Made by a program: the position numbers and the translations under genes. The notes beneath the pieces were generated by a model. The model saw nothing but the letters and a program-made list of their open reading frames with translations. It did not search any database and was not told where the DNA came from. Shown here one piece after another: positions 51,120-60,313 of a DNA stretch of 64,000 bases. Position 1 is the first letter of the stretch; the number at the start of each line of letters is the position of its first letter. Source of the DNA: Hymenobacter cellulosivorans (lineage in GTDB: Bacteria > Bacteroidota > Bacteroidia > Cytophagales > Hymenobacteraceae); contig NZ_CP095049.1 of the NCBI RefSeq assembly GCF_022919135.1, positions 930,001 through 994,000 of the forward strand, given 5' to 3'.

Positions 51120-53678
51120 TTATTTGGCGCTGCCGGTCTGGATAGTTACGGCGGCGCTTTTCAGGCCTTTGCTGGTAGCTTGCAGTTGCACGGCCCCGGC
51201 TTTGTCGGTGGCTTGCACTACGGCCACCAGCTGGCCCTGAAACGCCTTCATGTGCGGCTCGTGAAACAGCTCCAGGCTGGCGGCATTGCCGTTAGCCGCA
51301 GCCCGGAACTTGCCCGCGCCCGACACCTTAAACTGCACTTCGTTGGCGGCTTCGGGGCAGAGGTTACCCTGGGCGTCTTCCACCCGCACCGTTACGTAGG
51401 CCAAATCTTGCCCGTCGGCGGCCAGGCTGCTGCGGTCCGTGACGAGGCGGATATGGTGGGGTTTGCCGGCGGTGCGCACTTCCTCCTCGGCCACGACTTT
51501 GCCCTGGGCGTCGTAGGCCACTACCTTAATACTGCCGGGGGCGTATTTCACGTCGTTCCACATCAGGCGGTAGCGGGTCTGGGGCTTGTCGGAAGGCCCT
51601 TTGGTTTGCCGGCCCTGGCTGACGCCGTTCACGAACAGCTCGGCCGAGGGGTAATTCGTGTAGCAGAACACCGGCGTGGTTTGGCCTTCGCGGCCGGGCC
51701 AGGTCCAATGGGGCAGTAGGTGGAGCGTGGGCGCGGTGGGGTTCCAGCGGGAGCGGTACAGGTAAAACCGGTCTTTGGGCAAGCCGGCTAGGTCCATGAT
51801 ACCGAAATAGGAGCTGTGCGAAGGCCAGGACTCGTCGTAGGGCGTTGGCTCGCCGAGGTAGTCGAAGCCGGTCCACACAAACTCGCCCATCAGGTAGTTC
51901 AGCGCATCCTGCTGCACAAACTCCTCGTCCGGCGTCTGGGACCAGTTACAGGCTTCCAGATCATAAGATGACGACTGGTTATCCGGATACTTCTTGTCCT
52001 TGGCCACGACCACCGGAAACTTATACACCCCGCGGGAGCTGACTGTGGAAGCTGTTTCGGAGCCCAGCATCAGGGCCTGGGGCAGCTTGGTGTAAGCTTC
52101 GGGGTAGCGGTGGGGCTTGTAGTTGAAGCCCGGCACGTCGAGCAGGGCGGCAAAGCCGTTGCTGACCACCGCGTCGAACTGGTCCATGCCAGCCGTGACG
52201 GGCCGGGTCGGGTCTTCGCGGTGCACAATGTCTTGCAGGCGCCGGGCAATCTTGGTGCCGCCGGGGGCCCACTGGTCGGGCACCTCGTTGCCGATGCTCC
52301 ACATAATCACCGACGGATGGTTCCGGTCCCGATGCACCATGTTCACCACGTCGCGCTCCGACCACTCGTCGAAATACTGGCTGTAGCCGTTTTTTACCTT
52401 GGGCTTTTTCCACTCGTCAAACGACTCCACAATCAGCATAAAGCCCATTTCGTCGCAGAGGCTCACCAGCTCGGGCGCGGGCATGTTGTGGGTCGTCCGA
52501 ATGGCGTCGGCGCCCAGGTCCTTGAGCAACGTGAGCTGCCGGCGCAGGGCCGCCGTGTTGATGGCCGCGCCCAGCGGGCCCAAATCGTGGTGGTTGCACA
52601 CGCCCCGGAACCGACGCGGCTGCCCGTTCAGCGAGAAGCCCTTGTTGGCCTCAAACGTAAAGGAGCGGATACCGAAGCGGGTGGTGTACTCGTCCTTGAG
52701 CCGGAAGGTCGTGTCGACCTCCAGGTCCTGGGCATACAGGCGGGAGGTAGCCGTGTACAAACTGGGCGTTTCGGGGCTCCACAAGGCCGGCCGCACGACG
52801 GTAAACGCCTGCTCCACCGTCGGCAGACCACTTTCCAACGGAGTCTGGCTGCTGGCCACCACCCGGCCCTGGGCATCCCGGATGTCGGTATCGAGGCGCA
52901 GGTACAGGGCTTTGCGCAACGCCCCGCGCCCGATATGCTCGTCGCGGCTGCCTTTCACGCTGATTTTAGCGCCTTCGCGGCCGATAAGCCGGCCTTCAGG
53001 AACGGCAACCTCCGTGGCCAGCTTCACCCGGGCGTAGTCGGCTGTTACTTCCGGCGTTGTCACGTAGGTGCCCCACACCGGAATGCGCACTTCGTCGGTG
53101 ACCAGCAGATGCACGTTGCGGTACAGCCCGGCGCCGGGGTACCAGCGCGAGGCTTCGGGCTGATTTTCCAGGCGCACAGCTAGGATATTGTCGCCGCTGG
53201 GGTTGAGAAAGGAGGTAATGTCGAAGTGAAACGAGTTGTAGCCGTAAGGCCAGTAGCCCACCTCCTTGCCGTTCACGAATACGTGGGCGTTGCTCATGGC
53301 CCCGTCGAAGACCAGCTCGGCCCGCTTGCCCGGCCCGAAGCCCGGCACCGGCAGCCGGCGCCGGTACCAGCCCGTCCCGATAAAGGGCAGCCCGCCGGTG
53401 CGGCCGGCTTTGGTCGTGGCCTGCTTCTCGTTGTTTTGCTCAATCTTGACCTGCTGCAAGTCGTTGGTGCTGCTGAACGGGCCGTAAATAGCCCAGTCGT
53501 GGGGCACGCTCACGGTTTGCCACTTGTCGTCTTTGAAGCCGGGCTGAGCCGCATTGGCCACGTCGCCCTTGGTGAATTTCCAGTTGGAAGTCAGCAGAAT
53601 ATCCTGCCGGGACTGGGCCGCGGCCGGGCCGGCTACGGTCAGCACCAGGGCCAGGAGGACAGAAGAGAAAAAACGCAT
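51120..53678 (-). CDS. GH2 family glycoside hydrolase (beta-galactosidase type)
   Basis: 852 residues; signal peptide (1-21, ending AAA-QS), GH2 sugar-binding domain (about 25-190), Ig-like GH2 domain (195-300), TIM barrel (305-600) with acid/base Glu in WSIGNEVPDQW (near 464) and nucleophile Glu in LGSETAST (near 541), then a DUF4982-like beta domain (about 640-720) and an Ig-like tail (725-850). Secreted or periplasmic. GH2 members include beta-galactosidases, beta-mannosidases and beta-glucuronidases; the sequence does not settle which. It lies 61 bp after the GH5-like gene on the same strand. Confidence 0.88.
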   Translation of the reverse strand: MRFFSSVLLALVLTVAGPAAAQSRQDILLTSNWKFTKGDVANAAQPGFKDDKWQTVSVPHDWAIYGPFSSTNDLQQVKIEQNNEKQATTKAGRTGGLPFIGTGWYRRRLPVPGFGPGKRAELVFDGAMSNAHVFVNGKEVGYWPYGYNSFHFDITSFLNPSGDNILAVRLENQPEASRWYPGAGLYRNVHLLVTDEVRIPVWGTYVTTPEVTADYARVKLATEVAVPEGRLIGREGAKISVKGSRDEHIGRGALRKALYLRLDTDIRDAQGRVVASSQTPLESGLPTVEQAFTVVRPALWSPETPSLYTATSRLYAQDLEVDTTFRLKDEYTTRFGIRSFTFEANKGFSLNGQPRRFRGVCNHHDLGPLGAAINTAALRRQLTLLKDLGADAIRTTHNMPAPELVSLCDEMGFMLIVESFDEWKKPKVKNGYSQYFDEWSERDVVNMVHRDRNHPSVIMWSIGNEVPDQWAPGGTKIARRLQDIVHREDPTRPVTAGMDQFDAVVSNGFAALLDVPGFNYKPHRYPEAYTKLPQALMLGSETASTVSSRGVYKFPVVVAKDKKYPDNQSSSYDLEACNWSQTPDEEFVQQDALNYLMGEFVWTGFDYLGEPTPYDESWPSHSSYFGIMDLAGLPKDRFYLYRSRWNPTAPTLHLLPHWTWPGREGQTTPVFCYTNYPSAELFVNGVSQGRQTKGPSDKPQTRYRLMWNDVKYAPGSIKVVAYDAQGKVVAEEEVRTAGKPHHIRLVTDRSSLAADGQDLAYVTVRVEDAQGNLCPEAANEVQFKVSGAGKFRAAANGNAASLELFHEPHMKAFQGQLVAVVQATDKAGAVQLQATSKGLKSAAVTIQTGSAK

Positions 53679-53739
53679 GAGCTAGAGGGTAAAAGCCAGC
53701 AAACCACCGGGCACCAACTGCCGGCAGGCCAACCGCTGC

Positions 53740-56343
53740 TTATTGGAGGTAAATCGATTCAATATCAACCTGCACCGGACCGTTGCCGGTGGGCGCAGCC
53801 GCGTCTACCAGTACTTGCAGCACTTCGGTATCGGCCAGCTTCAGCACACCCGGATTCTGGCTCTGAAAGCGCAGGGGCAGGAAGCCGGGATACGGCCGCG
53901 GGCTCAGCAGCAAGGCACTGGCTTTCAAGCTGCTCAACGGAACCCGCACCTCGCGCAGCTCCGTGGTCAGGGGCACTGGGGCGGCAAAGGCGGCAGCGTC
54001 CTTGTTAGCCAGCAGCACCTGCACGCCCACCGGCTGACTGGCCCGGGCCTTGACTACCACTTCCGTAAAACCGCTCAGGTCCTGGAGGCGGCCCTGCAGC
54101 TTGTCGCCGTAGTAGGCCCGCAGGCAGGCCGCCGGGCCCGTTTCCGCGGCCTGAGGTCCAGTCTTGGCCGCGCCTTGCCCGAAGCGTAAGGCCAAAGCCC
54201 CGGCAGCTTCGGTGGTAACGTAGTCGGTCCAGCTGTTGCGGCTCAGGGCGCGGGCCTCTACCTGCTCTCTGTCAGCGGCGGCGCGAAATAAGTACAAGGG
54301 CGTTTTGGCGCTAACCAACGGCACTTCCCACTGCTCCCGGGAAAAATAGTCCCAGTCGCGGGGCGAGCCGCTGAAGCCCCCGGGAAACGTGAGCGGCTGC
54401 CCGCCCTTTTTCAGCACCATCCAGTAGCGCAGCAAGCCAGTATAGGTCAGCTCGGCCGGCACAGTAGCTTCGACGGTGGCATAGGCGGGCTGCCGCATCG
54501 GGAAGGCCTGGGTGCGGCCGTAGTAGTGCTGGGCAATCAGATACACGCTGTCGGCCGCCTCAATGCCGGTCATCGTGGCCCGGATGGTGAGCGGCTGCCC
54601 GGCCGTGGCCTGGGCTACCGGCGTGTGGCGCACCTGGGGGCCGAGCCTAGTGGGCTCGGGGGCGGCAAACTCGCCCAGACGCAGCGGGCCCAACTTCGAA
54701 TCGGCCGTCCAGGCGCTGGTATTTTTCCCGGCAGCGGCCAGCAGATACACGCCTGGCCGCACCGTTACGCGTCCATCCGTGGCCTGGGCCTGGGCGCTGT
54801 TGCCCTCGTTCAGCCCGCGCAGCGAAAAGCGGCGACCCAGCTCCGGCAACGCGAGGCGCAGCGGCTGGTCATTCCACAGAATCTGGGTGACGGGCTTTTG
54901 CAGAGAAGTTGTTTCGAACGGGTCCCGGATAGCCACGGCGTCGGGCAGCACTTCCAAGCGCCACACCCCCGCAGCCAGCCGGTCGAGAAAGTAGGCCCCC
55001 GAGCCCCCGTATTGCACAAGCGGGGAGCTGCCAGTGCCGGCAATGTGGCGCAGCTTGGAGGCTTTTTTGGCAATCGATTGTGTAGAAGAAGTATAATAAA
55101 ACTCCTCCTCGGTGTTCATCTCACTCAGGCCCTGCCGGTAGCTGACCCGGAAAGCGTCAAAGACCGAATCGGCGGGGTAGCGGCGGAAGGTTTGGCCCCG
55201 CCCTACCCGGTGAAATACCTTGCTGGCAATCAGCAGGCTCAGGGCTTTGGCGGGCGTGTAGGCCAGGTTCAGGTAGTGGGTCTGGTACTCGGTGTTAGCG
55301 TAGGCAATGACCAGCGGGTCGTAGGCAAACTGGGTGGCCCACTGAAAGCCGGCTTCCCGGAAGCTGCGGGCCATCATCGGGTACATCACCGGCTGGATAA
55401 TATCCCCCGATTCAAACTCGTACACCATCTTGGCCCGGCGCTGAAACCGTGGGTCGTTCCGAAACGGAATAGAGTACTGGTCCACGTGTGGCAGCAGGTT
55501 GCCGCGCAGCGTGTGCCCGCTCACCAGTCCGGCCGGGTACCACTGAAAAGTCAGCCCATCTACGTTGGCGGGCAGAATACCTTCCTCGACACCCGGGTTT
55601 TCGGCAATGTTGTAGAAAATGGGTTTGCGGTAGCCCGTAGCCCGCATGGCGGCCACCATCCGGTTGGCAAAGGCCGTGACTTCGGCCGCGGGCTGGTGGT
55701 AGCGGGGCTCGTTGCACACCTCAAAGGCCAGAATATCGGGGTCCTCGCGGTTGAGGAGCTGGGTGTACTGGTTGCGGTGGTTCAGGAATTGCGTAAGATA
55801 GTTTTCCTGGGCCCAGATGGCGCGCGGGTTGGTATAGGCCTGCACCTTGGAGTAGATGCTGGAAAAGCCGGTGCCCGAGTCGCGCTCGGGGTAGCCATTG
55901 TTCCAGTAGGCAATGGGCGTCAGGATAACCTTAATTCCGCGCTGCTTGAGCTGGGCCACCAGGTAATCGAGCAGGCGCAGGTGTTCGTTCTGCTGCAGAT
56001 TGCCCAGCGTGTCGGTAATCTCCACGTCCCAGACGTGAATGCGGAATGCGTCGAGCCCCAGCCGGGAGAGGTGGTATACGTCCTGGTCAATGGCTTTTTC
56101 GGGGCTACCGCCCACGGTCCGCTGAGCCCGGTAGGCGTGGGCAAACGGGGCCGTGTAGTTGACCCCGAACAGGGCTACTTCCTGCTGGTTCTGCTGCCAC
56201 CGCAGCACCCCCTGCCCGTCCACGTACACGTCGCCGGTGGGCTGGCGGGCAGTAGCGGCCGTCTGGGCTCGGGCAGCAGAGCCAGCACCGATTAAAAGGC
56301 TGAACAAGCAGAAAAAGCGGGCAAGAGTCAACGGCATACGCAA
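53740..56343 (-). CDS. GH5-like (clan GH-A) secreted glycoside hydrolase
   Basis: 867 residues; signal peptide (1-27). A TIM-barrel part (about 35-420) has acid/base Glu in LAFEVCNEPRYH (near 213) and probable nucleophile Glu in MVYEFESGD (near 312), the spacing of clan GH-A enzymes. The C-terminal half (about 430-867) is beta-rich: one all-beta region, an Ig-like part around 560-680 and a jelly-roll-like end that could bind sugar. It is upstream of GH2 in the same unit. The family is not certain: GH5-like by motif, with an unusually long accessory region. Substrate unknown. Confidence 0.72.
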   Translation of the reverse strand: MRMPLTLARFFCLFSLLIGAGSAARAQTAATARQPTGDVYVDGQGVLRWQQNQQEVALFGVNYTAPFAHAYRAQRTVGGSPEKAIDQDVYHLSRLGLDAFRIHVWDVEITDTLGNLQQNEHLRLLDYLVAQLKQRGIKVILTPIAYWNNGYPERDSGTGFSSIYSKVQAYTNPRAIWAQENYLTQFLNHRNQYTQLLNREDPDILAFEVCNEPRYHQPAAEVTAFANRMVAAMRATGYRKPIFYNIAENPGVEEGILPANVDGLTFQWYPAGLVSGHTLRGNLLPHVDQYSIPFRNDPRFQRRAKMVYEFESGDIIQPVMYPMMARSFREAGFQWATQFAYDPLVIAYANTEYQTHYLNLAYTPAKALSLLIASKVFHRVGRGQTFRRYPADSVFDAFRVSYRQGLSEMNTEEEFYYTSSTQSIAKKASKLRHIAGTGSSPLVQYGGSGAYFLDRLAAGVWRLEVLPDAVAIRDPFETTSLQKPVTQILWNDQPLRLALPELGRRFSLRGLNEGNSAQAQATDGRVTVRPGVYLLAAAGKNTSAWTADSKLGPLRLGEFAAPEPTRLGPQVRHTPVAQATAGQPLTIRATMTGIEAADSVYLIAQHYYGRTQAFPMRQPAYATVEATVPAELTYTGLLRYWMVLKKGGQPLTFPGGFSGSPRDWDYFSREQWEVPLVSAKTPLYLFRAAADREQVEARALSRNSWTDYVTTEAAGALALRFGQGAAKTGPQAAETGPAACLRAYYGDKLQGRLQDLSGFTEVVVKARASQPVGVQVLLANKDAAAFAAPVPLTTELREVRVPLSSLKASALLLSPRPYPGFLPLRFQSQNPGVLKLADTEVLQVLVDAAAPTGNGPVQVDIESIYLQ

Positions 56344-56691
56344 AGGAAACAGGCCACTTACCAGGATGGCAAGCTGCCAGCGCAGAATATCAGCAGTAGG
56401 GCAGGAAATGGTCCGGCTAGTTTTAAAATTCAGACCAGCGGCGCCCCAAACTTACGGATTGACGCATCATCCTCCTGTTCGACCAGCCCATGCGGGGCTT
56501 GCTCCGGCGCCAGAAGGCAAGCTTGCCGGAGACACTCAAGCCGGATGCTTTTCGGTTCAGCTTCTTACCAAGGCTTATTCGTGCAGGACGGACCCGCCTC
56601 TATCACCCGGCGTAGCAACCCTGATTACGGGCCCCCAATAAGCCGCGGCAAAGTCGTAAACACGCGCCATCAACAGCCTTGGGCACAAAAG
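56344..56691. other. Intergenic region, GH5-like gene to tRNA
   Basis: 348 bp. It should contain the promoter of the minus-strand GH5-like gene. An inverted repeat around CTCCGGC ... GCCGGAG with an inner GGCAAGCTTGCC palindrome (56516-56527) is present. No convincing open frame or RNA gene was recognised. Confidence 0.5.
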
Positions 56692-56724
56692 AAAAGGGCG
56701 TCTCCGTATTGGAAACGCCCTTTT
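56692..56724 (-). terminator. Terminator of the initiator tRNA gene
   Basis: AAAAGGGCGT (56692-56701) pairs with ACGCCCTTTT (56715-56724) directly after the tRNA 3' end, with T-rich sequence following on the minus strand. Confidence 0.88.
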
Positions 56725-56727
56725 AGG

Positions 56728-56800
<73 letters not shown>

Positions 56801-56813
56801 CTGTTTGGTGATG

Positions 56814-56821
56814 CAAATGTA
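56814..56821 (-). promoter_or_regulatory. -7 element of the tRNA promoter
   Basis: TACATTTG on the minus strand is an exact TAnnTTTG match 13 bp before the tRNA 5' end. A matching TTG at -33 was not seen. Confidence 0.55.
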
Positions 56822-57040
56822 AGAGGGTTTTTCGGAAATGCATCATCTGAGGGTATAATGAGCCCCTCATCAGAGCCTTTAACCTGATTATCAGCAACAA
56901 TAATTTTTCGGCTCACTTCCATTGCTTTCAAAGCAAAGCCAATCCGCGTCCTGCCGTCCTAACTTAACTAAGAATTATTCAACCATTAAGCTCAACAGTC
57001 GTACTAAGTGGAAAGCTCAACCGCACTTAACCACCACACC

Positions 57041-58201
57041 ATGACTACGCCTATTCTTGTTGCCAGCCGCCCCGCGTGGCTGGCCGCCGCTCTTTTTGCC
57101 TCTTCTTTGGGCTTAGCCTCCTGCAACACGTCCAACACGAACGAGCAGTCGGGGGCCACTGCGGCCGCCACTGACTCTGTCGCCGTCGATTCGGCCGCTA
57201 CGGCCGGCCCCCGGCCCGTGAAGCCGGCCGGGCCGAGCCCGGCCTGGGCTCCGAACATCGGGCCCGAAATGCAGACCGTTATCGAGAAGCTGGCGGCCCT
57301 ACAAGGTCCCACGCCGCCCGAAACGCTGACGCCTGCCGAGGTCCGCAAAGCGCCTTCCGCTACCGACGCCACCATGGCCGTGATGCAGGACTTCGGCATT
57401 CCCACGCCGCCTTCCCCTCTCGACACGATGAGCAAAGAGGTGGCCCCGGGCGTGAAAGCACGAATTTATATTCCCAAGGGGGCTACCGGCCCCTTACCGG
57501 TGGTGGTATATTACCACGGTGGGGGCTGGGTAATTGCCAATTTAGATACCTACCACCCATCGGTGCGGGCCCTGGCCGAGAAGACCAACGCGGTTTTTGT
57601 GTCGGTGGCTTACCGGCAGGCTCCGGAAAACAAGTTTCCTACGGCCCACAACGACTCATTTGCGGCCTACCAGTGGGTACTGAAGAACGCCGCCGCCATC
57701 AAGGGTGACCCCAAGCGCGTGGCGGTGGCCGGAGAAAGTGCCGGCGGCAACCTGGCCGCGGCCGTCTGCATGATGGCCCGCGACAAAGGCATAATGCAGC
57801 CCAAACACCAATTGCTGGTGTACCCTATTGCCGACTACAGCATGAACACGCCTTCGTACCAGAAGAATGCTCAGGCCAAACCGCTAAGCAAGCCGTTTAT
57901 GGGCTGGTTTTTCAAGCACTACCTGCGCACCCCGGCCGACGGCAATAGCCCCCTGATTTCGCTCGTGAAGGCTCCTAACGTAAAAGGCCTGGCACCCGCC
58001 ACAGTCATCACGGCCGGCATCGACCCGTTGATGAGCGAGGGAAAGGCCTACGCTGATAAGCTGCAGGCCGCTGGTATTCCGGTAAAGTATCAGAACTACG
58101 ACAACGTAACCCACGAATTCTTCGGCATGGGCGCCGTAGTGCCCCAGGCCAAAGAAGCCCAGGACCTGGCCGCTGGCGAGTTGAAAAACGCCCTGAAGTA
58201 A
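57041..58201 (+). CDS. HSL-type alpha/beta hydrolase lipoprotein (esterase)
   Basis: 386 residues from ATG 57041; an upstream GTG at 57008 would give a poor signal. Lipobox LASC with Cys28, then an Ala/Pro-rich linker (30-85). The hydrolase domain (about 110-386) belongs to the hormone-sensitive-lipase group: oxyanion motif HGGGW, nucleophile Ser in GESAGGN, Asp in AGIDPLMSE and His in VTHEFFGM. It hydrolyses carboxylic esters on the cell surface or in the periplasm; natural substrate unknown. A bidirectional terminator follows. Confidence 0.9.
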   Translation: MTTPILVASRPAWLAAALFASSLGLASCNTSNTNEQSGATAAATDSVAVDSAATAGPRPVKPAGPSPAWAPNIGPEMQTVIEKLAALQGPTPPETLTPAEVRKAPSATDATMAVMQDFGIPTPPSPLDTMSKEVAPGVKARIYIPKGATGPLPVVVYYHGGGWVIANLDTYHPSVRALAEKTNAVFVSVAYRQAPENKFPTAHNDSFAAYQWVLKNAAAIKGDPKRVAVAGESAGGNLAAAVCMMARDKGIMQPKHQLLVYPIADYSMNTPSYQKNAQAKPLSKPFMGWFFKHYLRTPADGNSPLISLVKAPNVKGLAPATVITAGIDPLMSEGKAYADKLQAAGIPVKYQNYDNVTHEFFGMGAVVPQAKEAQDLAAGELKNALK

Positions 58202-58226
58202 GCGTAGCCCGGGTTCCTTTTATTAT

Positions 58227-58265
58227 AAAAAAAAGCCCGCTCTGATTTCCACAGCGGGCTTTTTT
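58227..58265. terminator. Bidirectional terminator, esterase / Omp85
   Basis: AAAAAAAAGCCCGCT (58227-58241) pairs with AGCGGGCTTTTTT (58253-58265), with T/A-runs on both strands between convergent genes. Confidence 0.9.
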
Positions 58266-58283
58266 ATGCGCCAACCAACTCCC

Positions 58284-60164
58284 TCAGAACCGGCTGATGA
58301 TGCCGAAGTGAATCTTGGAGTTGCTGAGCGACATGCGCTGATTTTCGGAGCGGCCCACTGAGTACACGAACTGAAACAGACCAGCGCCGGTGCGGAAGCT
58401 CAACCCCGCGCCCGCGCCGGTAGGTGCTTCGCGGGTCTTGTCGTTCTGCAGGTCACGCCGCAGATAGGCCTGATCCACGAACAGAAACACGAAGGAATCA
58501 GCGCCGGTGAACTGCCGGAATTCGGCGGTGCCGATGCCGTAGGTGTTGGCGTAGAAGGCATACTCGTTGAAGCCGCGCAGCGTGGCCAAGCCCCCGATGC
58601 GGAACATGTCGTTCAGAAACAGCCGCTCGTTTACCAAAGACTCCCCCCGCAGGCGGGTCAGCAGCACGCCGCCGCGCCCGATGCGGAAGTACCGCTCCAG
58701 CCGCAGCCCCAGCGTAATCTGCGTGGATTGCAGCGGCACGCGGTTATAGAGAGAGTCTTCCAGGTCAGCATTTTTGGTGATGCGCTTCGTGCCCACTGCT
58801 GCCTGTCCGGCCGCCAGAAAGCCCCGGCGCGGAAACAGCAAATCGTCGAGGCTGTTCCAGTTGTAGTCGAGGCCGTAGGAGTTGTACTGCGAGTCGATGT
58901 TGTCGGGCAGCACGGTCAGCTCCCGCAGGGTCTTGACCGTGTCGGCCAGCAGGCGGGAACTGCGGCGCTCGGTAAAGAAGCTGATGCGGCCGGCCCGTAC
59001 CGTAGGGTAAGTCACCTGCAGGCGGGGCTGCACCGTCAGAAAGGAGTTGGATTGGCGGTAGAGCGCAAAGTTGCCGCCCAGTTCCAGCGGCGTCCCGAAG
59101 AAGTTGGGATGCACGTAGTGAGCCGCCAGCTGCTGGGAAGCCGCGTCGAGCTTGCGCCACTGCAGCCCGATCTGCTTACCGCCCCCGCTCAGGTTGCGCA
59201 GGTTGATGTTGACGTCGCCGGTGAGCTGCACTTTTTTCTGGCCCACGCCCGGCGAGGGGTTGGGCAGCACGCCCACAATGGCGTCGAACTGGTTGGAAGG
59301 CCGGTCTTCGAGCAACAGATACAGGCGGGCCCGGCCCTGGGAAAAGCGCACCTCGGGCTCGGCCTGCACCTGCAGGTAGGGCAGCTGCCGCAGGAGCCGC
59401 GCCGCCGCGTCCACGCGCTGTTGGTTGTAGGGCTGGTTAGGAAAAATCTGCAGGTACTTGGTTAAAAACCGCTTCTTCGTCTTGGTCTTGCCCACTATCT
59501 GAATCGAGTCGAACACCACTACCCGGCCCCGGTCCAGCACGACCCGCCCGCTGATGTCGGACCCGCGCAGCTCCAGGGAGTCGAGGCGGACGGCGGCAAA
59601 GGGGTAGCCCTGGTTTTCGGCCTCAGCCAACAGGTTCTGCTGAAGCTTGCGCCACTCGTTGGGCTCGAAGGGCGTACGGTTGTAGAGTTTTTCGCGGTAG
59701 CCGGCCCGGGTCATAAGGCCGTCGCCGAGGTTGCCGTTGCGCAGCCGGGCCCAGCGGAATTTCTCGCCTACGTAGAGCTGCACCCGCAGCGTGTCGTGGC
59801 TCCAGCGCATACCATCAGCCGAGGCCGTCAGGTACGAAGCCGCCTGCAAGGCCAGCACCAGGTCGCGCACCTCCCGGAAGGCCGTCAGCGAATCAGGCAC
59901 CACGGTGCGGTAGCGGTAGCGGCGCACTACGGCCTGGTCGGCCGCTTCGGTTTCGAGGCGGATAATCCGGCGGTTAGCACTCCGAACCTGCCGCGCCCGG
60001 ACGCTGGAATCGGGCCGGGCGGTGGCAGCGGGCGGCGGAGGCGGGGTGCTCAGGCCGGGCTGATTGGGCACCGGCAAGGTCGGCGTCTGAGCCCGCACGG
60101 CGCCGGGCCGGCCGCAAAGCAGCCAGCTACCAAGCAGCAGGAAAACGAGGGCACGGACGTACAT
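58284..60164 (-). CDS. Omp85-type outer-membrane barrel protein
   Basis: 626 residues from ATG 60164 (MYVRALVFLL; an in-frame ATG at 60176 is an alternative). Signal peptide to about residue 26 (VRA-QT), a Pro-rich linker, POTRA-like domains (about 70-290, with LLAEAENQGYPFAAVRLD and the RVVVFDSIQIVG-type strand), then a bacterial surface antigen (D15) barrel (about 300-626). The L6-like region reads RIGGLATLRGFNEY, matching the R-G-F motif, and the chain ends in Phe (IISRF). It belongs to the BamA/TamA superfamily and is shorter than BamA, so a TamA-like or specialised role is more likely. Confidence 0.88.
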   Translation of the reverse strand: MYVRALVFLLLGSWLLCGRPGAVRAQTPTLPVPNQPGLSTPPPPPAATARPDSSVRARQVRSANRRIIRLETEAADQAVVRRYRYRTVVPDSLTAFREVRDLVLALQAASYLTASADGMRWSHDTLRVQLYVGEKFRWARLRNGNLGDGLMTRAGYREKLYNRTPFEPNEWRKLQQNLLAEAENQGYPFAAVRLDSLELRGSDISGRVVLDRGRVVVFDSIQIVGKTKTKKRFLTKYLQIFPNQPYNQQRVDAAARLLRQLPYLQVQAEPEVRFSQGRARLYLLLEDRPSNQFDAIVGVLPNPSPGVGQKKVQLTGDVNINLRNLSGGGKQIGLQWRKLDAASQQLAAHYVHPNFFGTPLELGGNFALYRQSNSFLTVQPRLQVTYPTVRAGRISFFTERRSSRLLADTVKTLRELTVLPDNIDSQYNSYGLDYNWNSLDDLLFPRRGFLAAGQAAVGTKRITKNADLEDSLYNRVPLQSTQITLGLRLERYFRIGRGGVLLTRLRGESLVNERLFLNDMFRIGGLATLRGFNEYAFYANTYGIGTAEFRQFTGADSFVFLFVDQAYLRRDLQNDKTREAPTGAGAGLSFRTGAGLFQFVYSVGRSENQRMSLSNSKIHFGIISRF

Positions 60165-60313
60165 TTGGAAACACAAACGCGAAAACGCGCTTTTAATTTC
60201 CCGAAAATACGGGCCCGGCTCCGTTCGGCAGTTCGCGCAGTGAACGAAGCACCGGCCCGGCGCTGTTTTCCAGCGTTGCTCGGCTCTTGTTGCGGGGCGC
60301 TTTTCTCTTTTTC

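Noticed and set aside
54526..56295. 589-codon plus-strand frame across the GH5-like gene
   Set aside because: Antisense to a gene with signal peptide and catalytic motifs; no domain in the frame itself.
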